Shown here: positions 7,571-16,469 of the stretch, piece after piece
How the letters are laid out: each line of letters begins with the position of its first letter
How positions within the stretch are numbered: the stretch's first letter is position 1
NCBI RefSeq assembly: GCF_042665195.1
Contig: NZ_JBHTBW010000032.1
Span: 1-64,000, forward strand
Source of the DNA: Laceyella putida
GTDB lineage: Bacteria; Bacillota; Bacilli; Thermoactinomycetales; Thermoactinomycetaceae
Direction of reading: 5' to 3'
Length of the DNA: 64,000 bases
Position numbers and translations under genes: made by a program
The notes under the pieces: generated by a model
What the model was told of the DNA's origin: nothing
Databases searched by the model: none
Seen by the model: only the letters and a program-made list of their open reading frames with translations

Positions 7571-9012
7571 GCCGATCTATTCATCATGTCGCGATCGTGG
7601 GGGGAGGCATCACCGGCCTGTCCGTCGCTTACTACCTGCAACGGGAAATCGAAGCCAAACGGTTGCCGTTTCAGTTTACTCTGATTGAAGCGGATTCGCG
7701 CTTGGGCGGGAAGATCGATACATTAAGGCGAGACGGTTATGTCATCGAAAAAGGGCCGGATTCTTTTTTGGAAAGAAAACGGCATGCCACCCAACTGGCC
7801 ATTGATTTGGGCTTGGAGCATGAGCTGGTCAACAATGAAACGGGCCAAGCGTATATCTATCACGAACGCGATTTGCACCCCATTCCCGCAGGTTCGGTCA
7901 TGGGCATGCCCACGGAGCTCCAACCCTTTTTGGAAACGTTGCTCCTGTCGACAGAGGGAAAGGCGAGAGCGTTGGAAGACTTGCTCCTTCCCGTTGAACC
8001 TGTGGCGGAAGACTTGTCGGTCGGAGACTTTTTCCGCCGGCGCTTTGGCGATGAGATGGTGGACCGGGTGATTGAACCGTTAATATCCGGAGTGTATGGT
8101 AATCCGATCGACCATCTCAGTTTGCTGGCCACTTTCCCGCAGTATCACCGTCTTTTGATGGAACACGGCAGCTTGATCAAAGCCATGAGGTACACCCGCC
8201 CCAAAGCCCCTTCCAAGCGGGGAAAGGGCATGTTCCAAACGGTCCGTAGCGGCCTCGCCACGATCGTCGAACGGATCGAAGCGTCCTTGCCGGCGGTTAA
8301 GGTGCGAAAAAATGCGGAGATCACCCGCTTTGTGAAAACGGAGAATGGTTATCAGCTCACATTGAAGGATGGCGCCGTGCTCGATGCCCACTCCGTGGTT
8401 TTCACCACTCCCCATCAGGTGACAAGAAAGGTGTTGCGGCCTTATCTTGACCTCAAACCGATCGACCTGGCGGAACCCACCTCGGTGGCCACGGTCTCGC
8501 TTGCTTTTCCGAGAGAGCGGGTGCAAGTGTCCGTAAAAGGAACGGGCTTTATCGTTCCCCGTCAGGCCGACCTGCGCATCACGGCCTGCACGTGGCTTCA
8601 TCAAAAGTGGCCGCATACGACGCCGGCGGGGAAAGCCTTGCTCCGCTGTTTTGTCGGCCGTCCCCAAGCGGACGGGATCGTCCATCGCACCGATGAGGAA
8701 ATCGCCGAGATGGTTCTCGAAGACCTGCGCAATATCCGGGCCATGGACATCAAAGGCGAGCCGGAGTTTGTCTTTATTCACCGCTTCAAGGAGTCCCGGC
8801 CCCCTTATGAGGTGGGACACCAACAATGGGTGGAACAAATCACCCATCAAGTGCGGAGCGCCTTGCCGCGAGTGTATTTGGCGGGATCCTTTTACAAAGG
8901 CGTCGGTTTGCCGGATTGTATTCAGCAAGGCAAGGAAGTGGTTGGACAGATTGTCAGTGGGGTGGCGGCATCCCCGAACAACGACAGTCAAAGTTTCGTC
9001 CCTTTTTGTTAG
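7567..9012 (+). CDS. hemY: Protoporphyrinogen/coproporphyrinogen III oxidase
   Basis: 481 residues; ATG 7567 overlaps the hemH TGA as ATGA. FAD-dependent oxidase, CgoX in the Firmicute coproporphyrin pathway. Seen: dinucleotide-binding motif VAIVGGGITGLSVAYYL at the N-terminus, GGKIDTLRRDGYVIEKGPDSF, and a C-terminal FAD motif around LAGSFYKGVGLPDCI. Normal length for the family. The three haem genes thus take uroporphyrinogen III to ferri-coproporphyrin; the last step (HemQ) is not in the window. Confidence 0.95.
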   Translation: MSRSIHHVAIVGGGITGLSVAYYLQREIEAKRLPFQFTLIEADSRLGGKIDTLRRDGYVIEKGPDSFLERKRHATQLAIDLGLEHELVNNETGQAYIYHERDLHPIPAGSVMGMPTELQPFLETLLLSTEGKARALEDLLLPVEPVAEDLSVGDFFRRRFGDEMVDRVIEPLISGVYGNPIDHLSLLATFPQYHRLLMEHGSLIKAMRYTRPKAPSKRGKGMFQTVRSGLATIVERIEASLPAVKVRKNAEITRFVKTENGYQLTLKDGAVLDAHSVVFTTPHQVTRKVLRPYLDLKPIDLAEPTSVATVSLAFPRERVQVSVKGTGFIVPRQADLRITACTWLHQKWPHTTPAGKALLRCFVGRPQADGIVHRTDEEIAEMVLEDLRNIRAMDIKGEPEFVFIHRFKESRPPYEVGHQQWVEQITHQVRSALPRVYLAGSFYKGVGLPDCIQQGKEVVGQIVSGVAASPNNDSQSFVPFC

Positions 9013-9029
9013 GGGGGTGTTGTGAAAAG

Positions 9030-9074
9030 AAAACCCCTGTTTCCCGGACTTGAGTTGGGAAATGGGGTTTTTTC
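9030..9074 (+). terminator. Terminator of hemEHY
   Basis: AAAACCCC and TTTCCC pair with GGGAAA and GGGGTTTT across a short loop, followed by T residues; starts 18 bases after the hemY stop. Confidence 0.85.
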
Positions 9075-9502
9075 ATGCTCTTTAACTTGCCTGTAAAGAA
9101 CCTGCAATGCGATGGGGTGGTTTATTTGAAAATAAGGTTTACATATTTGAAAAAGTTAATTTATTATTTTAATTGAGGTTGTTTTTATTGTTCAAACAAC
9201 TGTCTGGCGATGGGATTGGCTAAAGAGGAAATGGCTGGGCGGAAAACAAAATGATTGGGTAAGACCAAACAAAAATGGCACCTCTACACTGCGGTGGAAA
9301 GCGATTGGAATCGCAATTGTTGGAAATTACCTTCGCGCCTACCTGCATGAATGAACCCATTTTCTTGCGGCAGAGCAGAAAAGGAGGTTGTGCCTAAACG
9401 GAGTCCGTATTATTATATGGTTAATTAAATTAATTAATTATTTATGAGTCATTTTGAAAGCGCTGTACTTTTGACAATGATCCGAGATGGAGGAGACAGA
9501 AC
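9075..9502. other. galT upstream region
   Basis: 428 bases without a gene, AT-rich. Contains the candidate LacI-family/cre site at 9455-9468 and the galT ribosome site GGAGGAGA just before 9503. No clear -35/-10 pair could be fixed. Confidence 0.45.
9455..9468 (+). promoter_or_regulatory. Candidate cre or GalR-type operator
   Basis: TGAAAGCGCTGTAC, which matches the CcpA cre consensus TGWAANCGNTNWCA except for its last two bases and has a perfect AGCGCT core. CcpA or a LacI-family sugar repressor could bind. Weak evidence. Confidence 0.35.
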
Positions 9503-10492
9503 ATGGCTGAATTGCGGTACAATCCTTTATTGCGCGATTGGACGATGGTTGCGTCCAACCGCCAAAACCGTCCCCACATGCCAAAAGATTATTGCCCGTT
9601 TTGTCCAGGTTCGGGCAAAGTGCCGGACCATTACACGGTCATGACTTACAACAACGATTTCCCGGTATTGAGCCCCAACCCGCCCGAGCCCGACCCTGTG
9701 GACACGCCCTTGTACAAGACCAAGAAATCGTTTGGGAAATGCGAAGTCGTTTTGTATTCCCCCGACCATCATCAAACCCTGCCCGAGCTCTCTGTCGACC
9801 ATATCCTGGAACTGGTGGAGTTGTGGACAGAACGGTATCGCGCATTGGAGCAAGATCCGAACCACCAGTACATCATGATATTTGAAAACCGGGGGGAAGA
9901 GTGCGGCGTGACGATGCCCCATCCTCACGGCCAGATCTATGCCTACTCGCATATGCCGCTGAAGATTCGGACCGAACTGGAGAGCTGTCGCCTTCATCAT
10001 GAAGAAACGGGCCGTTGCCTACTCTGCGAGATGAATCAACATGAACAAGCGTTTGCTGAGCGGGTGATTGTCGAAAACGAGGATTTTATCGCGTATATTC
10101 CGTTTTTCACCGATTATCCTTATGGCGTGTTCGTTGTGAGCAAGTCGCACAAAACCGCTTTGACGGACTTCACTCCGCGAGAAAAGAGAAACTTGGCCGA
10201 TATCCTCAAAAAAGTGACGGGAGCGATGGACCAACTGTATGACCGGCTCTTCCCGTACATGATGGTGATGCACCAACGACCTGTCAACGGGGATGATGTG
10301 GAAGCTTTCTATCACTTCCATATCGAGTTTTATCCGCCGCTGCGGGATAAGGACAAGATCAAATTTTACGCTTCGTCGGAAATGGGGGCTTGGGCCGCCG
10401 CCAACCCACAAGCGGTGGAAGAGACCGCGCCGCGCCTGCGTGAAGCTTTGGCGCGCTTCCTGGAGAAAGAAGGGGTAAAAAATGAACGTTGA
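9503..10492 (+). CDS. galT: Galactose-1-phosphate uridylyltransferase
   Basis: 329-residue HIT-superfamily enzyme of the Leloir pathway that swaps UMP between UDP-glucose and galactose-1-phosphate. Seen: a zinc-ligand pair CPFCPGSG near residue 30 and the active-site motif PHPHGQIYAY, whose second histidine carries UMP; MHQRPVNGDDVEAFYHFHIEF is the C-terminal histidine site. It is the standard GalT type, not the unrelated long GalT2 of some Bacillales. Overlaps galK by 11 bases. Confidence 0.96.
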   Translation: MAELRYNPLLRDWTMVASNRQNRPHMPKDYCPFCPGSGKVPDHYTVMTYNNDFPVLSPNPPEPDPVDTPLYKTKKSFGKCEVVLYSPDHHQTLPELSVDHILELVELWTERYRALEQDPNHQYIMIFENRGEECGVTMPHPHGQIYAYSHMPLKIRTELESCRLHHEETGRCLLCEMNQHEQAFAERVIVENEDFIAYIPFFTDYPYGVFVVSKSHKTALTDFTPREKRNLADILKKVTGAMDQLYDRLFPYMMVMHQRPVNGDDVEAFYHFHIEFYPPLRDKDKIKFYASSEMGAWAAANPQAVEETAPRLREALARFLEKEGVKNER

Positions 10493-11687
10493 TAAGCTGA
10501 GGGCAAAGTTTGAAGCATGCTTTGGACATCAAGACGGCTTGCGCATCTTTTTTGCTCCCGGCCGGGTGAATCTCATCGGTGAGCATACGGATTATAACGG
10601 CGGTTATGTCTTTCCGGCTGCGCTTACCTTTGGGACATGGGCGTTGGTGAGCCCGCGCGAGGATGGGATGTATCGCTTCCGTTCGCTTAACTTCGCTGTG
10701 GGGGTGGATTGTGCCGACGGTGAATGGAAGGTTGATCCGCGGGATGATTGGGCCAATTATCCCAAAGGGATGATCAGCACATTGCAAGAGGCTTTTCCAC
10801 ATATCCCAAAACGACTGGGCGGTGCCGATATTCTCTATTACGGCACCATTCCGAATGGCGCGGGTTTGTCTTCTTCCGCTTCCATTTTGCTGGTGACCGC
10901 GCTGGCGATAACCAAGTTGGCGGGGGTCGATGTGCCGCCGGTTCAGCTGGCTTTGCTGGCGCAGAAGGCCGAAAACCGATTCATCGGCGTCCAGTGCGGG
11001 ATCATGGATCAGTTTGCCATCGCGATGGGCAAGCGGAACCATGCCGTCAAATTGAAATGCGATACGCTGGAGTACGCTTACTTCCCGATCGATATCGCCG
11101 GATATAAACTGGTGATCACCCATACCAACAAACGGCGTGGATTGGCTGAATCCAAATATAATGAGCGGCGGAGACAGTGCGAAGAAGGCTTGAGCCAAAT
11201 CCGGCAGCGCCTACCGCGAGTTCAGACCCTGGGCGATTTAAGCTATGCCGAGTGGGTGAACGTACGGGAAGCGGTGACCGATGAAGTGATTCGACGACGC
11301 GTTGAGCATGTGGTGAGCGAAAATGAGCGGGTGGTTTTGGCAACGCAAAGTTTGGAACAGCATGACTTGCGGACGTTTGGCGAACTGATGAGAAAGTCGC
11401 ACGAATCCTTGCGGGACAATTATGAGGTAACAGGGCTTGAGTTGGATGCGTTGTATGAGATCGCGAGCCATGTGGAGGGCTGCATTGGCACGCGCATGAC
11501 GGGAGCGGGTTTCGGCGGCTGCAATGTCAGCTTGGTGAAAGGGGACTGTGTCGCCCGTTTCAAAGAACAAGTGACGCAGTATTACACAGGAAAAACGGGA
11601 CTCGCTCCCACGTTCTATGAGTGTGAAATCGGCGATGGAGTGAAAGAGATGACAGAAGAGGAGGTCGGCGCATGGCCATTTTGGTGA
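10482..11687 (+). CDS. galK: Galactokinase
   Basis: 401-residue GHMP kinase that phosphorylates galactose at C1. Seen: the galactokinase signature GRVNLIGEHTDYNGGYV near the N-terminus, the phosphate loop GAGLSSSASI, and the third GHMP motif GARMTGAGFGG-like (TRMTGAGFGGCNVSLV). ATG 10482 lies inside galT and follows GAAAGGGG, so translation is coupled. It overlaps galE by 16 bases. Confidence 0.96.
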   Translation: MNVDKLRAKFEACFGHQDGLRIFFAPGRVNLIGEHTDYNGGYVFPAALTFGTWALVSPREDGMYRFRSLNFAVGVDCADGEWKVDPRDDWANYPKGMISTLQEAFPHIPKRLGGADILYYGTIPNGAGLSSSASILLVTALAITKLAGVDVPPVQLALLAQKAENRFIGVQCGIMDQFAIAMGKRNHAVKLKCDTLEYAYFPIDIAGYKLVITHTNKRRGLAESKYNERRRQCEEGLSQIRQRLPRVQTLGDLSYAEWVNVREAVTDEVIRRRVEHVVSENERVVLATQSLEQHDLRTFGELMRKSHESLRDNYEVTGLELDALYEIASHVEGCIGTRMTGAGFGGCNVSLVKGDCVARFKEQVTQYYTGKTGLAPTFYECEIGDGVKEMTEEEVGAWPFW

Positions 11688-12661
11688 CAGGGGGTGCGGG
11701 CTATATTGGCAGCCATACGGTAGCGGAACTATTGGCCCGCGGCGAAGAAGTGGTGGTTGTGGACAATTTGCGGACCGGGCATCGGGCGGCCGTGCTTGGG
11801 GGAACGTTCTATGAAGGGGATATCGGCGATCGCGCATTTTTGGATCTGGTTTTTGGACGGCATGAGATTGAAGCGGTGATTCACTTCGCGGCCCATTCGC
11901 TGGTGGGGGAAAGTGTCCATATTCCCCTCGATTATTACCAAAACAATCTGATGGCTTCGCATACCTTGGTTTCCGCGATGTTGGCTCATGGGGTGAAAAA
12001 AATCATATTCTCTTCCACGGCGGCCACGTATGGGGAGCCGAAACGGGTGCCGATACTAGAAGACGATCCAACCGAACCAACCAATCCTTATGGTGAAACA
12101 AAACTGGCGATGGAAAAGATGTTCCGGTGGTGTGACCAAGCATACGGGCTGAAATCCATTTCTTTGCGATATTTCAATGTGGCCGGCGCCCATCCCGACG
12201 GCTTGATCGGTGAGGACCATCAGCCCGAAACCCACCTGGTTCCCATCATCCTCCAAGTGGCTTTGGGACAGCGGGAACACATCTCCATCTTTGGGGATGA
12301 TTATCCAACGGAAGACGGGAGTTGTGTCCGCGACTATATTCATGTGATGGATTTGGCGCAAGCCCATTGGTTGGCCTTGGCGCATTTGCGCAACACGGAA
12401 CGGAGCGATGTCTTCAACTTGGGAAACGGCAAGGGATTCTCAGTGAAAGAGATGATTGAAATCGCCCGCAAAGTGACGGGGCATCCGATTCCGGCGCAAG
12501 TGAGCCCACGCCGTGCGGGTGATCCGGCCGTCCTTGTCGCTTCCTCGGACAAAGCCCAAACCGTGCTGGGGTGGAAACCGCAATACCACCAATTGGAAAC
12601 CATCATCGAAAGCGCGTGGAGATGGCACCAGGCCCACCCACGCGGATATGAAGACAAATGA
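11672..12661 (+). CDS. galE: UDP-glucose 4-epimerase
   Basis: 329-residue extended short-chain dehydrogenase that interconverts UDP-galactose and UDP-glucose. Seen: NAD motif VTGGAGYIGSHT at residue 5, and the catalytic pair Ser/Thr (SSTAATYGEP) with YGETK (Tyr-x-x-x-Lys). ATG 11672 overlaps the end of galK, with AGAGGAGG before it. UDP-galactose may also feed the surface-glycan genes further right; this is inference. Confidence 0.95.
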   Translation: MAILVTGGAGYIGSHTVAELLARGEEVVVVDNLRTGHRAAVLGGTFYEGDIGDRAFLDLVFGRHEIEAVIHFAAHSLVGESVHIPLDYYQNNLMASHTLVSAMLAHGVKKIIFSSTAATYGEPKRVPILEDDPTEPTNPYGETKLAMEKMFRWCDQAYGLKSISLRYFNVAGAHPDGLIGEDHQPETHLVPIILQVALGQREHISIFGDDYPTEDGSCVRDYIHVMDLAQAHWLALAHLRNTERSDVFNLGNGKGFSVKEMIEIARKVTGHPIPAQVSPRRAGDPAVLVASSDKAQTVLGWKPQYHQLETIIESAWRWHQAHPRGYEDK

Positions 12662-12958
12662 ATCATCATGAGAAGCATGGGATGAAAGTTTTACATCGCG
12701 GAGGGAAGCTGTGATGGGGCGAGTGGCTCGGGGCGGCTGCAAAGCGGAAGACCCGGCTGCAAGATTCTTTCGCCTGGTATCCCGTGCGTTGGTGTGGGGA
12801 GAGAGCGTCGACCATCGCTCTCTCTTTCTGCTGATAAAGAAGGCGCTAAGGTTGCTAACCATCCCAACCACACCCCAGCAACATATGAAATACAAAAAGG
12901 AATGATATAATTTTTGCTGCAAGGTTTTTTTCGTCAGATGGGAAAAGGAGGGAAAAAG
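12662..12958. other. galE-pgcA intergenic region
   Basis: About 300 bases with a terminator at 12799-12829 and a TATAAT box at 12906-12911 just ahead of the next gene. An ATG at 12713 follows GGAGGGA, but its frame runs through the terminator and the promoter, so I do not call it. Confidence 0.5.
12799..12829 (+). terminator. Terminator after galE
   Basis: GAGAGAGCG, loop TCGACCAT, CGCTCTCTC followed by TTTCT. Separates the gal operon from the phosphoglucomutase gene. Confidence 0.8.
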
Positions 12959-14647
12959 ATGTCGCACTATCGACAGGAATATGAACGCTGGTTAAACGCC
13001 GCACATTTGGAACCAAGATGGAAAAAGGAACTGGAAGAGATCGCTGATGATGAGACAGAGATAGAAGATCGCTTTTACAAGGCATTGGAGTTTGGCACCG
13101 CCGGCATGCGAGGCTTAATCGGGGCGGGGACGAACCGCATCAATCCGTACACCATCCGCAAAGCGACCCAAGGGTTGGCCCAGTACATAGAGAAACAAGG
13201 GACGGAAGCGAAACGGAAAGGGGTGGTGATCGCCTACGATTCGCGCCACCTGTCGCCCGAGTTGGCACAAGAGGCGGGATTGGTCCTGGCCCGCCATGGG
13301 GTGAGAGCCTATGTTTTTGACGCATTGCGTCCCACACCGGAGCTCTCGTTTGCGGTGCGCCATTTGGGGGCAACGGCTGGCATCATGATCACGGCCAGCC
13401 ATAACCCGCGGGAGTATAACGGTTATAAAGTGTATGGTGCCGATGGGGCGCAGATCGCGACGAAATTGGCTGATGCGATTATCCATGAAATCTCCAGCGT
13501 GCCGGATGAGTTGCGGGTCGAAAAAGCGGACTTGGCCGATGCGCAAGCAAAGGGGCTGTACCAAGTGATCGGTGCGGAAATCGATGATGCCTATCACGAT
13601 CGCCTGCAAACGTTGATCAACCAGCCCCATGAATCTCATCGACAGGTGAAAATCGTCTACACTCCGCTCCATGGCACTGGAAACAAACCAGTAAGGCGGA
13701 TATTGCAAACCATGGGTTTCACCCAAGTATATGTCGTGCCGGAACAAGAGCGGCCCGATCCCGATTTTTCGACCGTATCCTCTCCGAACCCTGAAGAACA
13801 TGAAGCGTTCAAGTTGGCGATCCAATTGGCTGAACAAGTGGATGCTTCACTGATCATGGGCACGGATCCCGATGCGGATCGCGTCGGGGTCGCGGTGCGT
13901 GACGACCAGGGGAAGTTTGTTATCTTGACCGGCAATCAGTTGGGTGCGCTCTTGATGGAATATCTTTTGTCCGAGCGTGCGCGCAAGGGAACATTGCCGC
14001 GGAACGGATGCGTGATCAATACGGTTGTCACTTCGGACATGGGGGAAGCCATTGCCAAACATTACGGTGTGGAAACCCTCAAGACGTTGACCGGCTTCAA
14101 ATATATCGCAGAACAGATCAAGCGGTTTGAAGAAACGGGAGAAAAAACTTTCCTCTTCGGATATGAGGAAAGTTACGGGTATCTTGCGGGAGACTTCTGC
14201 CGGGACAAGGATGCGGTGCAAGCCTGCATGTTGGCGGCGGAGATGGCCTCTTATTATCAGGCGCAGGGAATGACGCTTTACCAAGTGTTGCAACAACTGT
14301 TTGCCAAAGTGGGTTACTATAAAGAGGAATTGCTCTCTTTGACGCTGACTGGGGTGGAAGGTGTGCGCAAAATTCAAGCAATCATGGAAAGCCTGCGGAA
14401 TCAGGCACCTCTTTCCATTGCCGGAAGCGTAGTGAAGGAAACCAAAGATTATTTACACGGCATTGACCAATTGCCCAAAGCCAATGTGTTAAAGTTTATC
14501 TTGGAAGATGATAGTTGGATAGCGATCCGCCCTTCGGGCACTGAACCCAAAATCAAATTTTACCTCGCTGTGAAAGGGACAGATGCCCACCATGCGGATC
14601 GCCGTTTACACGAATTAAGACAAGCGGTTGACACTTGGATTCGCTAG
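12959..14647 (+). CDS. pgcA: Alpha-phosphoglucomutase
   Basis: 562-residue alpha-D-phosphohexomutase, close to the length of Bacillus PgcA (about 580). Interconverts glucose-6-phosphate and glucose-1-phosphate. Seen: phosphoserine loop TASHNPREYNGYKVYG, metal loop DPDADRVG, sugar loop GYEESYGYLAG, and phosphate-binding RPSGTEPKIKFY. ATG 12959 follows AAAGGAGGG. Its product is the substrate of the next gene, and it closes the route from galactose-derived glucose-1-phosphate into glycolysis. Confidence 0.93.
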   Translation: MSHYRQEYERWLNAAHLEPRWKKELEEIADDETEIEDRFYKALEFGTAGMRGLIGAGTNRINPYTIRKATQGLAQYIEKQGTEAKRKGVVIAYDSRHLSPELAQEAGLVLARHGVRAYVFDALRPTPELSFAVRHLGATAGIMITASHNPREYNGYKVYGADGAQIATKLADAIIHEISSVPDELRVEKADLADAQAKGLYQVIGAEIDDAYHDRLQTLINQPHESHRQVKIVYTPLHGTGNKPVRRILQTMGFTQVYVVPEQERPDPDFSTVSSPNPEEHEAFKLAIQLAEQVDASLIMGTDPDADRVGVAVRDDQGKFVILTGNQLGALLMEYLLSERARKGTLPRNGCVINTVVTSDMGEAIAKHYGVETLKTLTGFKYIAEQIKRFEETGEKTFLFGYEESYGYLAGDFCRDKDAVQACMLAAEMASYYQAQGMTLYQVLQQLFAKVGYYKEELLSLTLTGVEGVRKIQAIMESLRNQAPLSIAGSVVKETKDYLHGIDQLPKANVLKFILEDDSWIAIRPSGTEPKIKFYLAVKGTDAHHADRRLHELRQAVDTWIR

Positions 14648-14693
14648 CGCGTAAAGAGGTTGACCATTGATCCCGAAAGGTGAAGAGGAGTCT

Positions 14694-15503
14694 ATGCGCT
14701 TAAAAAAAGCCATCATCCCCGCGGCCGGTTTGGGGCAACGCATGCTTCCGGCGACACGGGCTATCCCTAAGCCGATGTTGCCGGTCGTGGACCGTCCCGC
14801 TTTGCAATACCTGGTCGAAGAAGCGATGGAAGCGGGCATAGAGGAAATCGCGATTGTGGTGGGACATCAGGCTGATGTGATTCGGGCTCATTTTGCCGGG
14901 GAGCCGCGCATTTGGTTTATTGAACAGACGGATTTGAAAGGGACGGGGCATGCCCTTCTGATGGCGCGGGACTTCGTTGGCCACGAACCATTTGCCGTAA
15001 TGCTGGGAGATATTGTGATTGATGGAACAGAGGGATGCCTCAAGCAGTTGCTCGGCGTGGCCGAACGGGTCAAAGCCCCTGTCTTGGCGGTGGAACGCTT
15101 GCCGGAACATCTCTTATGCCAACATAATGCCATTCAGTATAGCCAGACGCCTGACCCGCAATTGATCAGATGCCGCCAGGTGATTGAGAAACCCCAAGGA
15201 CCGACGCCCTCCAATGTGGTGTCGATCGGCCGCTATCTCTTTCCGCCTGAGTTGATGGCATGGCTTGAACGGGTGGAACCCGACGGGCGGGGAGAGATCC
15301 AATTGACTGATGCCATCAATCTGTTGATTGAACAAGAAACGGTGTACGGTTATTTTTACAAGGGCCAACGGTATGATGTGGGTGATCGCACAGAGTGGCT
15401 CAAGGCCCAAATCGCGCTCGCTTGCAAGCATTCCGACATCAGGGACGAGTTGTTGCCGTACGTGAAGCAACTCCTTGAGCATGAAAATTTGAAGCAAAGA
15501 TAA
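14694..15503 (+). CDS. galU: UTP-glucose-1-phosphate uridylyltransferase
   Basis: 269-residue nucleotidyltransferase (GalU/GtaB type), slightly shorter than the usual 290. Makes UDP-glucose from UTP and glucose-1-phosphate. Seen: AAGLGQRMLPATRAIPKPML at the N-terminus (nucleotide-binding loop with the catalytic Arg and Lys) and DVGDRTEWLKA near the end. ATG 14694 follows GAAGAGGAG. With pgcA it supplies UDP-glucose for galT and for wall or spore-surface sugars. B. subtilis gtaB is the equivalent name. Confidence 0.93.
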   Translation: MRLKKAIIPAAGLGQRMLPATRAIPKPMLPVVDRPALQYLVEEAMEAGIEEIAIVVGHQADVIRAHFAGEPRIWFIEQTDLKGTGHALLMARDFVGHEPFAVMLGDIVIDGTEGCLKQLLGVAERVKAPVLAVERLPEHLLCQHNAIQYSQTPDPQLIRCRQVIEKPQGPTPSNVVSIGRYLFPPELMAWLERVEPDGRGEIQLTDAINLLIEQETVYGYFYKGQRYDVGDRTEWLKAQIALACKHSDIRDELLPYVKQLLEHENLKQR

Positions 15504-15575
15504 AGACATCCCCCATATGCTGATCGTGTTGACACAAGGATAAACTTCCCCGTCGGAAACAGCAGAATAAGCCAG

Positions 15576-15617
15576 CAACAAAAGATCACCCTGACACGTC
15601 GGGGTGATCTTTTGTTG
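15576..15617. terminator. Bidirectional terminator between galU and marR
   Basis: CAACAAAAGATCACCC pairs with GGGGTGATCTTTTGTTG over a short loop; T-rich on both strands, so it serves both convergent genes. Confidence 0.9.
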
Positions 15618-15618
15618 T

Positions 15619-16086
15619 TTAGTCGTGTTGCCGCTGGTGTTCCACTTGCAGATGATGGACGAGCTCAGCCAACAGTTCATTCAGTTGCCGGCTCTTCGCC
15701 GCGCCCATCGTGGCAAAGGCGATGGCGATGGGATTTTGGTCGATATGCTGGTGCATGTGTTGAATGAGTTGGGCTCCCTTGTCCGTTAGCTCCACGTTTT
15801 TCTTGCGTCGGTCTTGCTTGTCTTGGACCCGATTGACCAACTCGTGTCGCTCCAATGTGTCGATGATGGGAATGAGCGAGGGGGGTTCGATAGAGAAGAC
15901 TTCGCCCAATTGCTTTATGGTGAGAGGTTTTTTGTCCAACTGGACCAAAATGGTAAACTGGCGGGCGGTGATGGCGACGCCATATCGGGTCAATTGTTGT
16001 TCCAGCAAGGCTTTGCTCAAGCGAATGAGCGTGGAAAGTTGCGTGCGAAAGGTTTCTGTCATGGTGATTAACTGGTTGTTGTCCAA
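15619..16086 (-). CDS. MarR-family transcriptional regulator
   Basis: 155 residues with the MarR winged helix-turn-helix in the middle: LTIKQLGEVFSIEPPSLIPIIDTLERHELV, then the wing with DRRKKNVELTDKG. Such proteins are dimers that answer to small aromatic ligands or oxidants. Target and ligand are unknown; the divergent EamA exporter at 16470 is the nearest candidate. Upstream on the minus strand lies TGATAATGATTTTACTTTAC, which could be an operator. Confidence 0.85.
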   Translation of the reverse strand: MDNNQLITMTETFRTQLSTLIRLSKALLEQQLTRYGVAITARQFTILVQLDKKPLTIKQLGEVFSIEPPSLIPIIDTLERHELVNRVQDKQDRRKKNVELTDKGAQLIQHMHQHIDQNPIAIAFATMGAAKSRQLNELLAELVHHLQVEHQRQHD

Positions 16087-16431
16087 GTTTCAACACTTCC
16101 TTAGTAAAGTAAAATCATTATCAATCCAAATGCGATGTGGGTTGTGCAATATCTTTATTTTAACCGATCAGCGGCGGTTAAGATGACTGGGTATTCTCAT
16201 TGTTAGTGGAACCGCATACCGGGTGAGCGGGTCGGAAGCTTTAACCCATGCCGATGTCAGGCGGCGGATATTGGAATGGGGTTGTGTTTGCTCTCTTTGG
16301 ACATTTGGGCAAATGATGGAATGACATTATTTCGAGTATAGAAAAAAGAGGCTGGTCGAGGGTGTCAACCTATGTTATCCTGTGAAAGAGAATACGGGCG
16401 GGTTTTAAGGGGAGTGGCCGTGGCGTGCGGG

Positions 16432-16460
16432 CCTTCCCTTTTCTTTGTGTAAAAGGAAGG
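16432..16460 (+). promoter_or_regulatory. Hairpin that could hide the eamA ribosome site
   Basis: CCTTCCCTTTT can pair with AAAAGGAAGG, with one bulged C, enclosing an 8-nt loop. The 3' arm is the ribosome site of the following gene, so folding would reduce initiation. This is inference from base pairing only. Confidence 0.35.
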
Positions 16461-16469
16461 AGAAGCGCG

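Noticed and set aside
12713..12905. 64-residue frame after GGAGGGA
   Set aside because: It runs through a clear terminator and the next gene's promoter; sequence is not protein-like.
16111..16126. Possible Fur/PerR-type box before marR
   Set aside because: Only one half-site (TGATAAT) fits; the other half has about three mismatches of seven.
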